64,000 bases of DNA, taken from CAWHNT01 sp963830775. Its GTDB lineage: Bacteria > Pseudomonadota > Alphaproteobacteria > Geminicoccales > Geminicoccaceae. The translations under genes and the position numbers were made by a program. The DNA is taken from the NCBI GenBank assembly GCA_963830775.1, contig CAWHNT010000055.1, forward strand, positions 1-64,000, given 5' to 3'. Positions 43,351 through 52,938 of the stretch are shown one piece after another. Under the pieces are notes generated by a model that made no database searches, was not told the origin of the DNA, and was given only the letters and a program-made list of their open reading frames with translations. Position 1 is the stretch's first letter, and the number at the start of each line of letters is the position of its first letter.

Positions 43351-43799
43351 TGCTTCCCCGAAGGACAGCGCTGCTCGCCGCCCTGCCTCTTCTCCTCGGC
43401 CCGCGCCGCCTCCAGGCCCAGGGCACCGCCCCGATCATGGATGCTCCGTCTGCCGCCGGCCTGCCCGGTGCGGGCGGCCTCCTGATCGACGTCCGCACCC
43501 CGCGCGAGCAGCGCGAGACCGGCGTGCCCAAGGACGCCTTGCGCATCCCCCTCCAGGACGACGAGCGCAACTTCCGCCCCAGCTTCGCCCAGGAGGTCCT
43601 GAAGGCTGCCGGCGACGACCCCGCCCGCCCGATCGCCCTCATCGACGCCGACGGCCGCCGCGCCAACTACGCTGCCCGCCTGCTGGCGACGCAGGGTTTC
43701 ACGCAGGCTTTCGCGGTGGGCGAGGGGCTGTTCGGGAGCAATCTCGGGCCGGGATGGGTGGCGCGGGGGTTGCCGGTGGAGGCCTGTCCGGAATGCTGA
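43347..43799 (+). CDS. Rhodanese-like protein without catalytic Cys
   Basis: 150 residues. The N-terminus MMLPRRTALLAALPLLLGP looks like an export signal, possibly Tat-type because of the Arg pair. The rhodanese domain is seen as GGLLIDVRTPREQRETGV, ALRIPLQDDERN and NYAARLLATQGFTQAFAVGEGLFGSN. The active-site loop reads PIALIDADGRRANYAARLL, where homologues have Cys at the position of the first Asp. The domain is therefore probably not a sulfurtransferase, and the terminal CPEC is not a substitute in sequence position. Coupled to the GNAT gene by ATGA overlap. Confidence 0.75.
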   Translation: MMLPRRTALLAALPLLLGPRRLQAQGTAPIMDAPSAAGLPGAGGLLIDVRTPREQRETGVPKDALRIPLQDDERNFRPSFAQEVLKAAGDDPARPIALIDADGRRANYAARLLATQGFTQAFAVGEGLFGSNLGPGWVARGLPVEACPEC

Positions 43800-44571
43800 T
43801 AGCGCGGTTTACGACGATACTGTCGACAGTTCGGCGAGCGACCTTGATAACAAGCTAGATGCAGCAAAGAGCAGCTTGAGATGCTTCAGCTCTATTTCGA
43901 ACAAGTAGACAAGTTCTCATGTTACGCGCTTGCAGCCGCATCGAGAGGAGACACCGATGATCTCTCCGGCCCGTCGGGATGAGATTATTGCCAGGGAACT
44001 AAGGCGAGTCCCGGATCCGACCAGGTCCGACTTTCTGTGCGCGAAGAGTTCAAAGTGAGGTTCAGCCGAATGTCTGGGTAGAGCTGACGGCTGGCGTAAG
44101 AGAACTGGCAGAGCTTTCTGAAGCATGCGCAAGACCCTATGGCACCATCGAAGAGATTGAGGACACTCGTCGCAGAGCGTTCACAGCGATCAAAAACTAT
44201 ACGCTTGACCAGATATACCTTCGATGTGCAGATTTTACTTTTACGCCGTAAGTTTCCAGATCACGGATGAACTTGATATGAGAACTGGCAGCATAAGAAC
44301 TCTTCGCCGAGAGATGAGATCTGGCGAGGAGATCGTCCTTCACGGCCTTTTTAGCACCTTCAGCAAGAGGCTCCGCACCTTTTCCCGGCCAAAGCTGGTC
44401 TGGGAGCGAAAGGAGCCGTTAAGCTAAGGGTGCCGTCCATAGCGGAGTGGAGCTAGACACGGAGCGGAAGGAAATACGGAGCTTCAGCCGCGACTACTGG
44501 CCTGGAAGCTCGTGTCCTGCAAGATTGGCATAGGCTCCCGAGGAACGGCTGCCGTCAAGATTGAGGGGTCG
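43800..44571. other. Low-GC stretch with gene remnants
   Basis: This 770-bp region is clearly richer in A and T than its surroundings. On the + strand an ATG at 43957 with GAGAGGAGA before it begins MISPARRDEIIARELRRVPD. After a +1 shift near 44050 the frame continues VQPNVWVELTAGVRELAELS, EEIEDTRRRAFTAIKNYTLD and stops at TAA 44251, so about 97 residues could be assembled from two frames. A short overlapping frame (43881, MLQLYFEQVDKF) precedes it, and another (44224-44427) follows. None is recognised. Probably a transferred and decayed segment. Confidence 0.45.
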
Positions 44572-46077
44572 ATGCGCCTGTTCTCTTTCGCCGCCATTGC
44601 GCGGCGAGCTCTGCTGATCTTGCTTGCCAGCCCGGCCGCCGCCGATCCCGTCACCATCAAGATCCTCCAGGTCAATGACTGGGACCGGATCCAGGAGTCC
44701 GACGGCCGCGGCGGCTACGCGCGGTTCGTCTCGGTCCTGAAGCAGGAGAATGCCGCCGCCTCCGACGTGCTGCTCGTCCATGCCGGCGACGCGATCTCGC
44801 CCTCGCTGCTCTCGGGCTTCGACAAGGGGGCGCACATGGTCGAGCTCCTGAACCGGGTGCCGCTGGACGTGTTCGTGCTGGGCAACCACGAGTTCGACTT
44901 CGGGCCGGACGTCGCCAAGGAGCGGATCGGCGAGGCGAAGTTCCCGGTTCTGAACAGCAACGTCACCGAGCGGGACGGCTCCCTGCTGGCGGGGACGGTC
45001 GAAAGCCGGATGATCGAGGTCCAGGGCTACAAGCTCGGCTTCTTCGGCCTCACCACGCCCGAGACCAGCTTCCTCTCGAGCCCGGGCTATGCCGGCTTCA
45101 AGCCGCTGATCGAGACCGCGCGCGCCATGACGGGGAAGCTGCGCAGTGCCGGGGCCGATCTGGTCGTGATCGTCTGCCACACCGGCTTCGGCGATGACCT
45201 GCTGCTCGCGCGCGAGAGCGGGGCCGACCTGGTCCTCACCGGCCACGACCATGACCTGCGGGTGATCTACGACGGTGCGGTCGGCATGTCGGAGAGCGCC
45301 TCGCAGGCCGACTACGTGATGGCGGTCGAGCTCACCGTCGATCGCGTCAAGAAGAACGACAGGGAGCAGGTGGTCTGGCGGCCCACCTACCGCACGATCG
45401 ACACCGGGAAGGTGGCGCCCGACCCTGAGGCCGCCGCACTCGTGCAGACCTACGAGGAGCGGCTGAGCAAGGAGCTCGACATCGTCATCGGCACCACCGA
45501 GACCGGGCTCGACAGCCGGCGTGCGGCCGTGCGCGACCATGAGGCCGCGATCGGCAACCTGATCACGGATGCGATGCGCGAGGCCGTGGGTGCCCAGGTC
45601 GCCATGATCAATGGCGGCGGCATCCGCGCCAACCGGGAGTATCCCGCCGGGACCAAGCTCACCCGACGCGACATCCAGAGCGAGCTGCCGTTCGGCAACA
45701 AGACCGTGAAGCTGGAGCTCAAGGGCAGCGACATCCTGGCCGCGCTCGAGAACGGCTTCTCCCAGGCCGGCGAGGGGGCCGGCAGGTTCCCGCAGGTGTC
45801 GGGCCTCACGGTGCGCTTCGATCCCGCCCGCCCGGCCGGCAGCCGCGTGGTCGAGGTGCGGATCGCCGGCCAGCCGCTCGATCCCGCCGCGACCTACACG
45901 CTCGCCACCAACGACTACATGGCCCGCGGCGGCGACAACTACACGGCGCTGAAGGCCGGCCGCAGCGTGATCGACCCGGCGGCCGCCCGCCTCATCGCCT
46001 CGCAGGTGATCGAGTACGTGGCGGCGCGCGGCACCGTCGCGGCCAAGGTGGAGGGGCGGATCGTCCGCCTAGACTGA
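44572..46077 (+). CDS. Periplasmic 5'-nucleotidase / metallophosphatase
   Basis: 501 residues. Signal peptide MRLFSFAAIARRALLILLAS, cleavage near AAA. N-terminal calcineurin-like domain with GNHEFDFGPD, VVIVCHTGFGDD and LTGHDHDL metal motifs; the first motif reads QVNDWDRI where most members have a His. C-terminal substrate domain has AMINGGGIRANREYPAG and TNDYMARGGDNYT. Members hydrolyse extracellular nucleotides to nucleosides and phosphate. ATG 44572 has GAGGGG 4 nt upstream. It converges with panE, overlapping by 9 bp. Confidence 0.88.
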   Translation: MRLFSFAAIARRALLILLASPAAADPVTIKILQVNDWDRIQESDGRGGYARFVSVLKQENAAASDVLLVHAGDAISPSLLSGFDKGAHMVELLNRVPLDVFVLGNHEFDFGPDVAKERIGEAKFPVLNSNVTERDGSLLAGTVESRMIEVQGYKLGFFGLTTPETSFLSSPGYAGFKPLIETARAMTGKLRSAGADLVVIVCHTGFGDDLLLARESGADLVLTGHDHDLRVIYDGAVGMSESASQADYVMAVELTVDRVKKNDREQVVWRPTYRTIDTGKVAPDPEAAALVQTYEERLSKELDIVIGTTETGLDSRRAAVRDHEAAIGNLITDAMREAVGAQVAMINGGGIRANREYPAGTKLTRRDIQSELPFGNKTVKLELKGSDILAALENGFSQAGEGAGRFPQVSGLTVRFDPARPAGSRVVEVRIAGQPLDPAATYTLATNDYMARGGDNYTALKAGRSVIDPAAARLIASQVIEYVAARGTVAAKVEGRIVRLD

Positions 46078-46995
46078 CGGCCGGCCGTCGGCGTGGACGG
46101 CCAGGATGTCGGCGATCGCCCGGTGGACGGGCGTCGCCACGCCGGCCTTGCGGCCCAGCTCGACCACGGCTCCGCTGAGCCAGGGCACCTCGAGCCGGTT
46201 GCCGCGCTCCAGGTCGTTGTGCATCGACGAGGTCATCTGCGCAGGCAGCCCGTCGGCGAAGGCGAGGCGGTTGTCGGCAAAGTCCTCGGGCAGCGCCACG
46301 CCCAGGGCACGGCCGACGGCCACCACCTCGCGCATGGCGTCGTGGAGGAGGGTGCGCGCCTGGGGGTTGGCGCGGATCGGTCCGATCGGGGTGCGGATGG
46401 TCGTGGTGGTGGCGGAGAGGGCCGCCAGGAGGACGAACTTCTCCCAGACGGCACGGGTGATGTCGGCCGAGAGCTCGGCGTCGATCCCCGCACCGGCACA
46501 GGCCTCGAGGAGAGCCAGGGCGCGGGGCGAGCGGCTGCCGTCGAGCTCGCCGAAGACCAGCCGCGCCATGGTGCCGGTATGCTCGATCAGGCCGGGCCCG
46601 CCGATCGTGGCCGCGATGTAGGAGACGCCGCCCATGACGGCGTTGTCACCCAGGACGCGGCGCAGCACCTCCTCCTTCTGCACGCCGTTCTGGAACGAGA
46701 CCACGCCGGTGCCAGGGCCGAGCAGCGGCCGGATCGCCTGGGCCGCGGCCTCGGTGTCCCAGAGCTTGACGGTGATGAACACGATGTCGGCGGGGCCGAG
46801 GCTCGCCGGGTCGTCGCTCGCCTCCACCTTCTCGAGGTGGATGTCGCCGTGCTGGCTGCGGACGTGAAGGCCCTGCTCGCGCAAGGCTGCCAGATGGGCA
46901 CCTCTGGCCACGAACGCGACCTCGCAGCCGCCTTGTGCGAGCCGTGCCCCGAAATAGCCGCCGACACCGCCCGCACCCATGACCACGATCCGCAT
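46069..46995 (-). CDS. 2-dehydropantoate 2-reductase family protein (PanE/ApbA)
   Basis: 308-residue NADPH enzyme. Nucleotide site MRIVVMGAGGVGGYFGARLA, conserved KLWDTEAAAQAIRPLL and FQNGVQKEEVL, catalytic Lys in AVWEKFVLLAALSATTT, and the C-terminal SSMHNDLERGNRLEVPWLSG motif of ketopantoate reductases. It may supply pantoate for CoA synthesis; alphaproteobacteria often have several such paralogues with other substrates, so the name panE is not certain. Confidence 0.85.
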   Translation of the reverse strand: MRIVVMGAGGVGGYFGARLAQGGCEVAFVARGAHLAALREQGLHVRSQHGDIHLEKVEASDDPASLGPADIVFITVKLWDTEAAAQAIRPLLGPGTGVVSFQNGVQKEEVLRRVLGDNAVMGGVSYIAATIGGPGLIEHTGTMARLVFGELDGSRSPRALALLEACAGAGIDAELSADITRAVWEKFVLLAALSATTTTIRTPIGPIRANPQARTLLHDAMREVVAVGRALGVALPEDFADNRLAFADGLPAQMTSSMHNDLERGNRLEVPWLSGAVVELGRKAGVATPVHRAIADILAVHADGRPSV

Positions 46996-47084
46996 CCACC
47001 GCCTCCGATTATGCCCTGGCTGTAATTTGACGCGCCTGCGACCAGCGTCTAGGCCTGGATCCTCCGCGGAGGAGCCTGCCGCTG

Positions 47085-47483
47085 TTGCGAGTTGTCGAAT
47101 CCTTTTTGCGTGACCTTCGGCTGCGAGCGGCCTTCCTCGGCCTCTGGCTCATGGGCTGGGGTGCAACCCTCTATCTGTCGCTGCGCCCCAATCCCGACCT
47201 CATGGGCATGCCGGACAAGCTCTGGCACCTGGTCGGCTATGCGCTGATGACCTTGGTCACCGCCGGCTTCTGCCATGCGCCACCGGTGCTGGTCCTGCTG
47301 GCCGTCGCCACCATTGCCGCCAGCGGGATGGTGGAGTGCATGCAGGGCCTGCTGCCGTATCGCAGCTTCGAGCTCATGGATCTCGCCGCCAACACGGCGG
47401 GCGCCATGCTGGGCAGTGCCTTGGCGCTGCTGTGGGTGATGCTGGTCGTGCGCGGCCGCGAGCAGCCGCTCAGGCAGCACTGA
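47085..47483 (+). CDS. VanZ-like membrane protein
   Basis: 132 residues with four hydrophobic segments. The VanZ-like pattern is DKLWHLVGYALMTLVTAGF, then MVECMQGLLPYRSFELMDLAANTAGAMLGS, with the conserved E-Q-...-D-N order. Function of the family outside teicoplanin resistance is unknown. TTG 47085 is the likely start with GGAGGAG 10 nt upstream. Its 3' end overlaps the convergent HIT gene by 14 bp. Confidence 0.8.
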   Translation: MRVVESFLRDLRLRAAFLGLWLMGWGATLYLSLRPNPDLMGMPDKLWHLVGYALMTLVTAGFCHAPPVLVLLAVATIAASGMVECMQGLLPYRSFELMDLAANTAGAMLGSALALLWVMLVVRGREQPLRQH

Positions 47484-47841
47484 TCCGCTTCAGCATCGGG
47501 CCCAAGGGCGCCCCGCCGAAGATGTGGATGTGGAGGTGCGGCACCTCCTGGTGCGCATTGGTGCCGGTGTTGGCGAGGATGCGGTAGCCGCCCTCGACCA
47601 GGCCAGCCTCCTCCGCCGCCTTCGCCACCGCCCGGAACAGGCCGGCCACCTCCTCCGGCGAGGCCTGGGCGCCGAAGTCCGCCATCGAGACATACTGGCC
47701 CTTGGGGATCACCAGCACGTGGACGGGCGCCAGCGGGTTGATGTCGTGGAAGGCCAGCGCCCACTCGTCCTCGTACAGCTTCCGGCAGGGCAGCTCGCCG
47801 CGCAGGATGCGGGCGAAGGCGTTCGTGGGATCGTAGGCCAT
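47470..47841 (-). CDS. HIT-family (HINT-like) hydrolase
   Basis: 123 residues, the full family size. Histidine triad HLHIHIFGG near the C-terminus, with DINPLAPVHVLVIPK and GYRILANTGTNAHQEVPHLH. Members hydrolyse nucleoside phosphoramidates or dinucleotides. Single gene. Confidence 0.93.
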   Translation of the reverse strand: MAYDPTNAFARILRGELPCRKLYEDEWALAFHDINPLAPVHVLVIPKGQYVSMADFGAQASPEEVAGLFRAVAKAAEEAGLVEGGYRILANTGTNAHQEVPHLHIHIFGGAPLGPMLKRISAA

Positions 47842-48001
47842 TCCAGTGTCCTCCGGCGGGGCTGGGGGGTGAGATAGCGGCCCGGGTCCGGGCCAGCAAC
47901 GGAGGCGGCGGCAGGGGCGACCGGCTTGTCAACCGCTGGTCCCGCTGGCAAGCAGCAGCCTCGCGCAACGCCCGTACCGCCCAGCCGGAGACCTCGCGGC
48001 C

Positions 48002-48968
48002 ATGTCGCTCGCCGTCGCGATCCAGATGGACCCGCTCGAGACCGTGGCCATCGACGCCGACACCACCTTCGCCCTGGCGCTGGAAGCGCAGCGGCGCGGG
48101 CACGGGCTCTATCACTACCTGCCGCGCGACCTGAGCTACCGCAACGGCCGGGTCCTGGCCAAGGCGAGGGGCGTCGAGGTGCGGCGCGAGGCGGGCAACC
48201 ACGTCACCTTCAGTGCCGCCGAGACGGTCGACCTCGCCGCCATGGACGTGGTCCTGATGCGCCAGGACCCGCCCTTCAACCTCGCCTACATCTCGGCCAC
48301 CCACCTCCTGGACCGCATCCACCCCGAGACCCTGGTCGTCAACGACCCGAGCTCGGTCCGGAACTCGCCCGAGAAGCTCTTCGTCACCCACTTCCAGGAG
48401 CTGATGCCGCCGACGCTGATCACCTACGACCTCGAGGAGATCAAGGCCTTCCGCCGCGAGCATGGCGAGATCATCGTCAAGCCGATCTACGGCAATGGCG
48501 GTGCCGGCGTGTTCCATCTCCGGCCCGAGGACACCAACCTCGCCAGCCTGATCGAGCTCTTCCGCACCTACCTCAACGAGCCATTGATGGTGCAGCGCTA
48601 CCTGCCGGAGGTGCGGCGCGGGGACAAGCGCATCATCCTGATCGACGGCAAGCCCGCTGGGGCCGTGAACCGGGTGCCGCCGGCGCACGAGACCCGCGCC
48701 AACCTCCATGTCGGCGGCCGGGCCGAGAAGGCCGAGCTGACCAAGCGCGACCAGGAGATTCTGCGAGGCGCTGGGGCCGGCGCTGGAGCGGGCCGGGCTG
48801 ATCCTGGTCGGGATCGACGTGATCGGCGACTACCTCACCGAGATCAACGTCACCTCGCCCACCGGGCTCCAGGAGATCGACCGCTTCGACGGCGTCAGCC
48901 TGGAAGGGAAGGTGTGGGACGCGATCGAGTCCAAGGTCCGCCGCGGGCCGCACGCGCCTTCGGCCTAG
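48002..48968 (+). CDS. gshB: Glutathione synthetase (frameshifted)
   Basis: ATP-dependent ligation of glycine to gamma-glutamylcysteine. The first frame has the N-terminal MSLAVAIQMDPLETVAIDADTTFALALEA, MRQDPPFNLAYISATHLLD and ATP-grasp motifs IIVKPIYGNGGAGVF and QRYLPEVRRGDKRIILIDGKPAGAVNRVP. One extra base near 48766 shifts the frame; the family sequence resumes as LILVGIDVIGDYLTEINVTSPTGLQEIDR to TAG 48968. Total about 321 residues. As both halves are perfect, a sequencing error is likely. Confidence 0.88.
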
Positions 48969-48981
48969 CCCCGGGCCGTTC

Positions 48982-49707
48982 TCAGGGGGTCGAGCTCATG
49001 AGCGCCACGGCAGCGGCCACGAGCTCCGCGTTCGAGCCGGCGGGCGAGCCGTCCGGCAGGAGCCGGCCGTCCTCCAGGCCGACGCGGGTCGAGTAGCCCT
49101 CGCGGGCACAGCGCTCGACGAACGGCCAGACGGTGGCGTCGAAGCCGTGCAGCAGGATCGGCTTGCGGCAGCCCCCCGCCGCCAGGGCGGCGAGGATGCC
49201 GTCGGTCGCCGCCATGGCTCCCGCCAGATCCTCGCCGTCGAGCTCGATCAGGATGCGCAAGGCCAGCGGGACCAGGCCCAGGCGGACCAGGCGCTCGGCA
49301 TCGGCCGGGGTGGCGAGCCCGGCCTCGACGGCGATCCCGCGGCGGCGCAGGCGCTCGATCACGGCCGGTGCTCCCGGCTCGGCGAGGTTGACCGAGGCGT
49401 GGTCCGGCAGCTCGCGCCAGGCCTCGATCATGGCCAGCCGGCGGTCGTCGTCGCGCTCGATCCAGGCACCCGTGCTCACGCCCATGAAGGTGCCGGGGAC
49501 GGCAGCACGGACGGCGGCGACGGTGGCGTCGACCGCGGCCGGGGCCAGGCTCTCGGCACCGTCGGGGCCGCGGACATGGAGGTGAAGCTCGGCCGCACCT
49601 GCCCGGACGCAGGCCCGTGCATCCGCGGCCAGCGCCTCGGGCGTCAGCGGCAGCCGCGGATGGTAGCCGTGCTTGCGGCCACCGTTGAGGCAGGCCTGGA
49701 CCAGCAT
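48982..49707 (-). CDS. BKACE-family beta-keto acid cleavage enzyme
   Basis: 241 residues of the 3-keto-5-aminohexanoate cleavage family (zinc TIM barrel). LVQACLNGGRKHGYHPRLPLT at the start, zinc His pair in AAELHLHVRGPDG, PGTFMGVSTGAWI, VNLAEPGAPAVIE and the C-terminal RVGLEDGRLLPDGSPAGSN. Family members condense a beta-keto acid with acetyl-CoA and split the product; the substrate is unknown here. Slightly shorter than the usual 270-300 residues. ATG 49707 follows GGGAGGAGAG. Confidence 0.82.
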   Translation of the reverse strand: MLVQACLNGGRKHGYHPRLPLTPEALAADARACVRAGAAELHLHVRGPDGAESLAPAAVDATVAAVRAAVPGTFMGVSTGAWIERDDDRRLAMIEAWRELPDHASVNLAEPGAPAVIERLRRRGIAVEAGLATPADAERLVRLGLVPLALRILIELDGEDLAGAMAATDGILAALAAGGCRKPILLHGFDATVWPFVERCAREGYSTRVGLEDGRLLPDGSPAGSNAELVAAAVALMSSTP

Positions 49708-49737
49708 CGCTCTCCTCCCTGGGCCGCTTGGAACACA

Positions 49738-49762
49738 GAAAAGGGGCACCCGGGGGCGCCCC
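49738..49762 (-). terminator. Intrinsic terminator of carD
   Basis: Read on the minus strand, GGGGCGCCC and GGGTGCCCC form a stem, followed by TTTTCT (complement of 49738-49742). It lies 27 bp beyond the carD stop and ahead of the BKACE gene, so carD is a separate unit. Confidence 0.7.
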
Positions 49763-49788
49763 TCCTTCTCAAGCCGGGCCTCAGCGGT

Positions 49789-50286
49789 TCAGGCGGCTTG
49801 CAGCACCTTCTCCAGGCGCTGGCTCGCCTCCTGCTCGTCGATGCGCTCGATCGCCGCCACCTCGCGGGCCAGGCGCTCGAGGGCCGCACGGTACATCTGC
49901 CGCTCGCTGTAGGACTGCTCGGCGTCCTCGGCCTTGTGCAGCTCGCGCACCACCTCGGCGATCGCCACCGGGTCGCCTGAGTTGATCTTCGCCTCATACT
50001 CCTGGGCGCGGCGGCTCCACATGATGTTGCGCCGTGGCCGCACCCGCACCTTCAGCGCCTCGAGGGCGGAGCTGATCTTCTCGCGCGAGCTGAGCTTGCG
50101 CATCCCGGACTTCGCCACCTTGTCGACCGGCACGCGCAGGATCAGGCGCTCGTTCTCGAACGAGACCACGTACATCTCGAGCTCGATCCCGGCGATGTGC
50201 TGGGTCTCGATGCCGGTGATCCGGCCGACGCCGTGCGAGGGATAGACGATATAGTCCCCGGCAGCGAAGGCGAGTTTCTTGCCCAT
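49789..50286 (-). CDS. carD: CarD-family transcriptional regulator
   Basis: 165 residues. The N-terminal RNA polymerase interaction domain (FAAGDYIVYPSHGVGRITGI, YVVSFENERLILRVPVDKV) is followed by a helical domain with the conserved Trp (RPRRNIMWSRRAQEYEAKIN) that holds open the upstream edge of the transcription bubble. CarD binds the beta subunit and stabilises open complexes at rRNA and other promoters. ATG 50286; a terminator follows the gene. Confidence 0.93.
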   Translation of the reverse strand: MGKKLAFAAGDYIVYPSHGVGRITGIETQHIAGIELEMYVVSFENERLILRVPVDKVAKSGMRKLSSREKISSALEALKVRVRPRRNIMWSRRAQEYEAKINSGDPVAIAEVVRELHKAEDAEQSYSERQMYRAALERLAREVAAIERIDEQEASQRLEKVLQAA

Positions 50287-50607
50287 CAGGCTTGTTCTCC
50301 TGTCTCACGGCGGCGCGCCCGCCTAAGGCCTGCCGTCGCGGGTCACGGCAGCGCCCGGTGACGCGGCTATCCCTGAGGCCGGCCGCGAAGCCCGCCCTTC
50401 ACCATCGACCGGTGCAGGGATACACGCGCTGAGGGCGCTGTTCCGGCAAGCACGCGGGCCCCGATCTGGGCCTCTCCATCCTTGCTGTGTGATTATTAGC
50501 ACAAAATGTGGCAAATTTCCAGCGTTTCGCGCACACAGTTTCGCGAAAACGTACCATGCGATAGCTGCATGGCAGCCACCGGTTTCAGGTGCCCCTTGCG
50601 GGCCCTG
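50287..50607. other. Intergenic region carD-fdxA, probable carD leader
   Basis: A 320-bp gap with no coding frame of usual composition. The middle (50490-50560) is the only AT-rich part and contains the possible promoter described below plus repeated TTTCGCG segments (50524, 50540). From there to carD the leader would be about 200 nt and GC-rich. No riboswitch class is recognised. Confidence 0.5.
50492..50521 (-). promoter_or_regulatory. Possible carD promoter
   Basis: On the minus strand TGGAAA (50516-50521) and AATAAT (50492-50497) are 18 bp apart: 4 of 6 and 5 of 6 matches to the sigma-70 boxes. This is the best AT-rich segment upstream of carD. Confidence 0.35.
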
Positions 50608-50949
50608 TCAGGTTCCCTGGCCTGGTTCCGGGCTGAAGAACTTGTCGAACTTGCCGTCCAGCCCTCTGAACTCGTCCGCATCCTCCGGGGCCGGCCGTTT
50701 GCGGGTGATGTTGGGCCAGGCACCGTTCGAGAAGTCGCGGTTGAGCCCGAGCCATTTCTCGGCCTCGGGCTCGGTGTCGGGCTTGATGGCCTCGGGCGGG
50801 CATTCCGGCTCGCACACGCCGCAGTCGATGCACTCGTCGGGGTTGATCACCAGCATGTTCTCGCCCTCGTAGAAGCAGTCCACGGGGCAGACCTCGACGC
50901 AGTCCATGTACTTGCACTTGATGCAGGCCTCGGTGACCACGTAGGTCAT
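50608..50949 (-). CDS. fdxA: Ferredoxin FdxA (3Fe-4S/4Fe-4S)
   Basis: 113 residues. VVTEACIKCKYMDCVEVCPVDCF and CIDCGVCEPECPPEAI carry the cluster ligands of a 7Fe ferredoxin; the C-terminal extension with WLGLNRDFSNGAWPNITRKR is typical of alphaproteobacterial FdxA. A low-potential electron carrier, probably essential. Same strand as carD, a common adjacency in this class. Confidence 0.93.
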   Translation of the reverse strand: MTYVVTEACIKCKYMDCVEVCPVDCFYEGENMLVINPDECIDCGVCEPECPPEAIKPDTEPEAEKWLGLNRDFSNGAWPNITRKRPAPEDADEFRGLDGKFDKFFSPEPGQGT

Positions 50950-51032
50950 CGATCTCTCCGTCCTCGGCGGAATGGGTCAGCCGCCACACCATGGTGGCGG
51001 GAGCCGATCATACTGACCGCCTGTGCAGCCTT

Positions 51033-52800
51033 CTAGCCACGGCGGCCGAACAGGCGCTCGATGTCCTGGCGCGTAAGCTCGATATAGGTAGGCCGGCCGT
51101 GATTGCACTGGCCGGTAAAGGGCGTTCGCTCCATCTGCCGCAGGAGGGCGTTCATCTCCTCCAGGCTCAGCCGGCGCCCGGCGCGCACGCTGCCATGGCA
51201 GGCCATGGTGGCGGCGACCCGCTCCAGCGCCTCGGCCAGGGCGAGGCCGCTCTCGAGCTCCAGGAGGTCGCTGGCGAGGTCGCGCACCAGGCCCGCGGCC
51301 GAGGCCGCACCCAGCATGGCCGGGACCTCGCGCACCAGCACCGCATCGGCCCCGAACGGCTCCAGCAGCAGGCCCAGGGCCGCCAGCTCGTCCGCGCGCT
51401 CGATCAGCCGGGCGCGCTCGGCCGCCTCCAGCTCCACGATCTCGGGCAGCAGCAGCGTCTGCCGGGCGACGCCGCGCTCGCGCAGGCCCGCCTTCAGCCG
51501 CTCGTAGACGATCCGCTCGTGCGCCGCGTGCTGGTCGACCAGGATCAGCCCGTCCGCCGTCTCGGCCAGGATGTAGGAGGCATGGAGCTGGGCCCGTGCC
51601 GCACCCAGCGGATAGGCGGGTGCGGAAGCGGGCTCGGGCATCGGCCGGGCGGCAGGGGCGAGGTCGAGCAGGGCCGCGTCGTGGGCGAAGGAGGCGGGCG
51701 CCTCGGCCAGGGCGGCACCGGCCGCGGGTCGCCAGCCGGCCCCGCCCGGCCGGAAGCTGCCGAGGGCCGCCGTGCCGTTATGGGCGGCCGCCCGGTGCCC
51801 GTGCTCGGCCAGGGCCCGCTTCAGCGCCCCCACCACCAGCCCGCGCACCACCCCCGGCTCGCGGAAGCGCACCTCGGCCTTGGCCGGGTGGACGTTGACG
51901 TCGACCTGCTCGGGCGGAAGCTCGAGGTAGAGGGCCGCCACCGGCTGGCGGTCGTGGAACAGGAGGTCGCTGTAGCCGGCCCGCAGCGCCTGGCGCAGCA
52001 GCCGGTCCTGGACCGGGCGGCCGTTGACGGTGAGGTACTGCGAGCGCCCGTCCCTGCGGCTGAAGGTGGGCAGGCCGATGAAGCCGGTAAGCACGATGCC
52101 GTCGCGCTCCGCCTCGATCTCGACCGCATCGGCCACGAACTCGCGCCCGATCACGACGGCAAGGCGCGGCGTGATCCCGCTGCCGAGGAGGTCGGCGCAG
52201 GGCTCGGCCCGGAAAGCCTGGCGGCCGTCGAGCGAGAGGCTGAGCCCGATCCCCGGCCGCGCCAGGGCCAGCCGGCGCACCGTCTCCAGGATGGCCTCGC
52301 CCTCGGCCCGCTCGCTCTTCAGGAAGTTGAGGCGCGCCGGCACCTTGTAGAAGAGGTCGCGGACCTCGACCCGGGTGCCGGGCGAGCCCGCCACCGGCCG
52401 CACCGGGGCGACCTCGCCGCCTTCGACCTCGAGGCACCAGGCGCTGCCGGCGTCACGGTCACGGCTGACGAGCCGCATCCGGCTCACGGCCGCGATCGAG
52501 GGCAGGGCCTCGCCGCGAAAGCCCATGGAAGTGATCCGGATCAGCGCGTCGTCGGCGAGCTTCGAGGTGGCGTGCCGCTCGATGGCCAGCGGCAGCTCGG
52601 CCTCGCCCATGCCGCAGCCATCGTCCTCGACCAGGATCAGCCCCCGGCCGCCCGCCTCGATCGCCGACGGCGATCCGTGACGCCCCGGCATCGATCGCGT
52701 TCTCGACCAGCTCCTTCACCACCGACGCCGGCCGCTCCACCACCTCGCCGGCGGCGATGCGGTTGACGAGGTGCTCGGGCAGGCGGCGGATGGTGGGCAT
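51033..52800 (-). CDS. mutL: DNA mismatch repair protein MutL (one frameshift)
   Basis: About 588 residues. The GHKL ATPase domain starts RRLPEHLVNRIAAGEVVERPASVVKELVENAIDAGAS in one frame. Near 52670 an extra base shifts to AIEAGGRGLILVEDDGCGMG, then TSMGFRGEALPSIAAVS and GTRVEVRDLFYKVPARLNFL. The C-terminal dimerisation domain has QLHASYILAETADGLILVDQHAAHERI and ACHGSVRAGRRL. MutL couples MutS mismatch recognition to strand removal. The missing reading frame between ATP motifs I and II is best explained as a sequencing indel. Confidence 0.9.
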
Positions 52801-52938
52801 GAAGGCTACAGCGGGTCGCGGTCCAGGCCTGTTGGGATTGGAGGCGGCCTAGCCCAGCACGGCCGCTTGCGCCAGGGCAAGAAGCCCCGGCGTACCGCGC
52901 GTGCGAGGGCGGCTTCGCGCAGCAGGCAAGGAGACGCT

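Noticed and set aside
43347..43799. Terminal CPEC as a replacement catalytic Cys in the rhodanese-like protein
   Set aside because: It lies 35 residues after the active-site loop, at the very C-terminus, so it cannot occupy the same place in the fold on sequence grounds.
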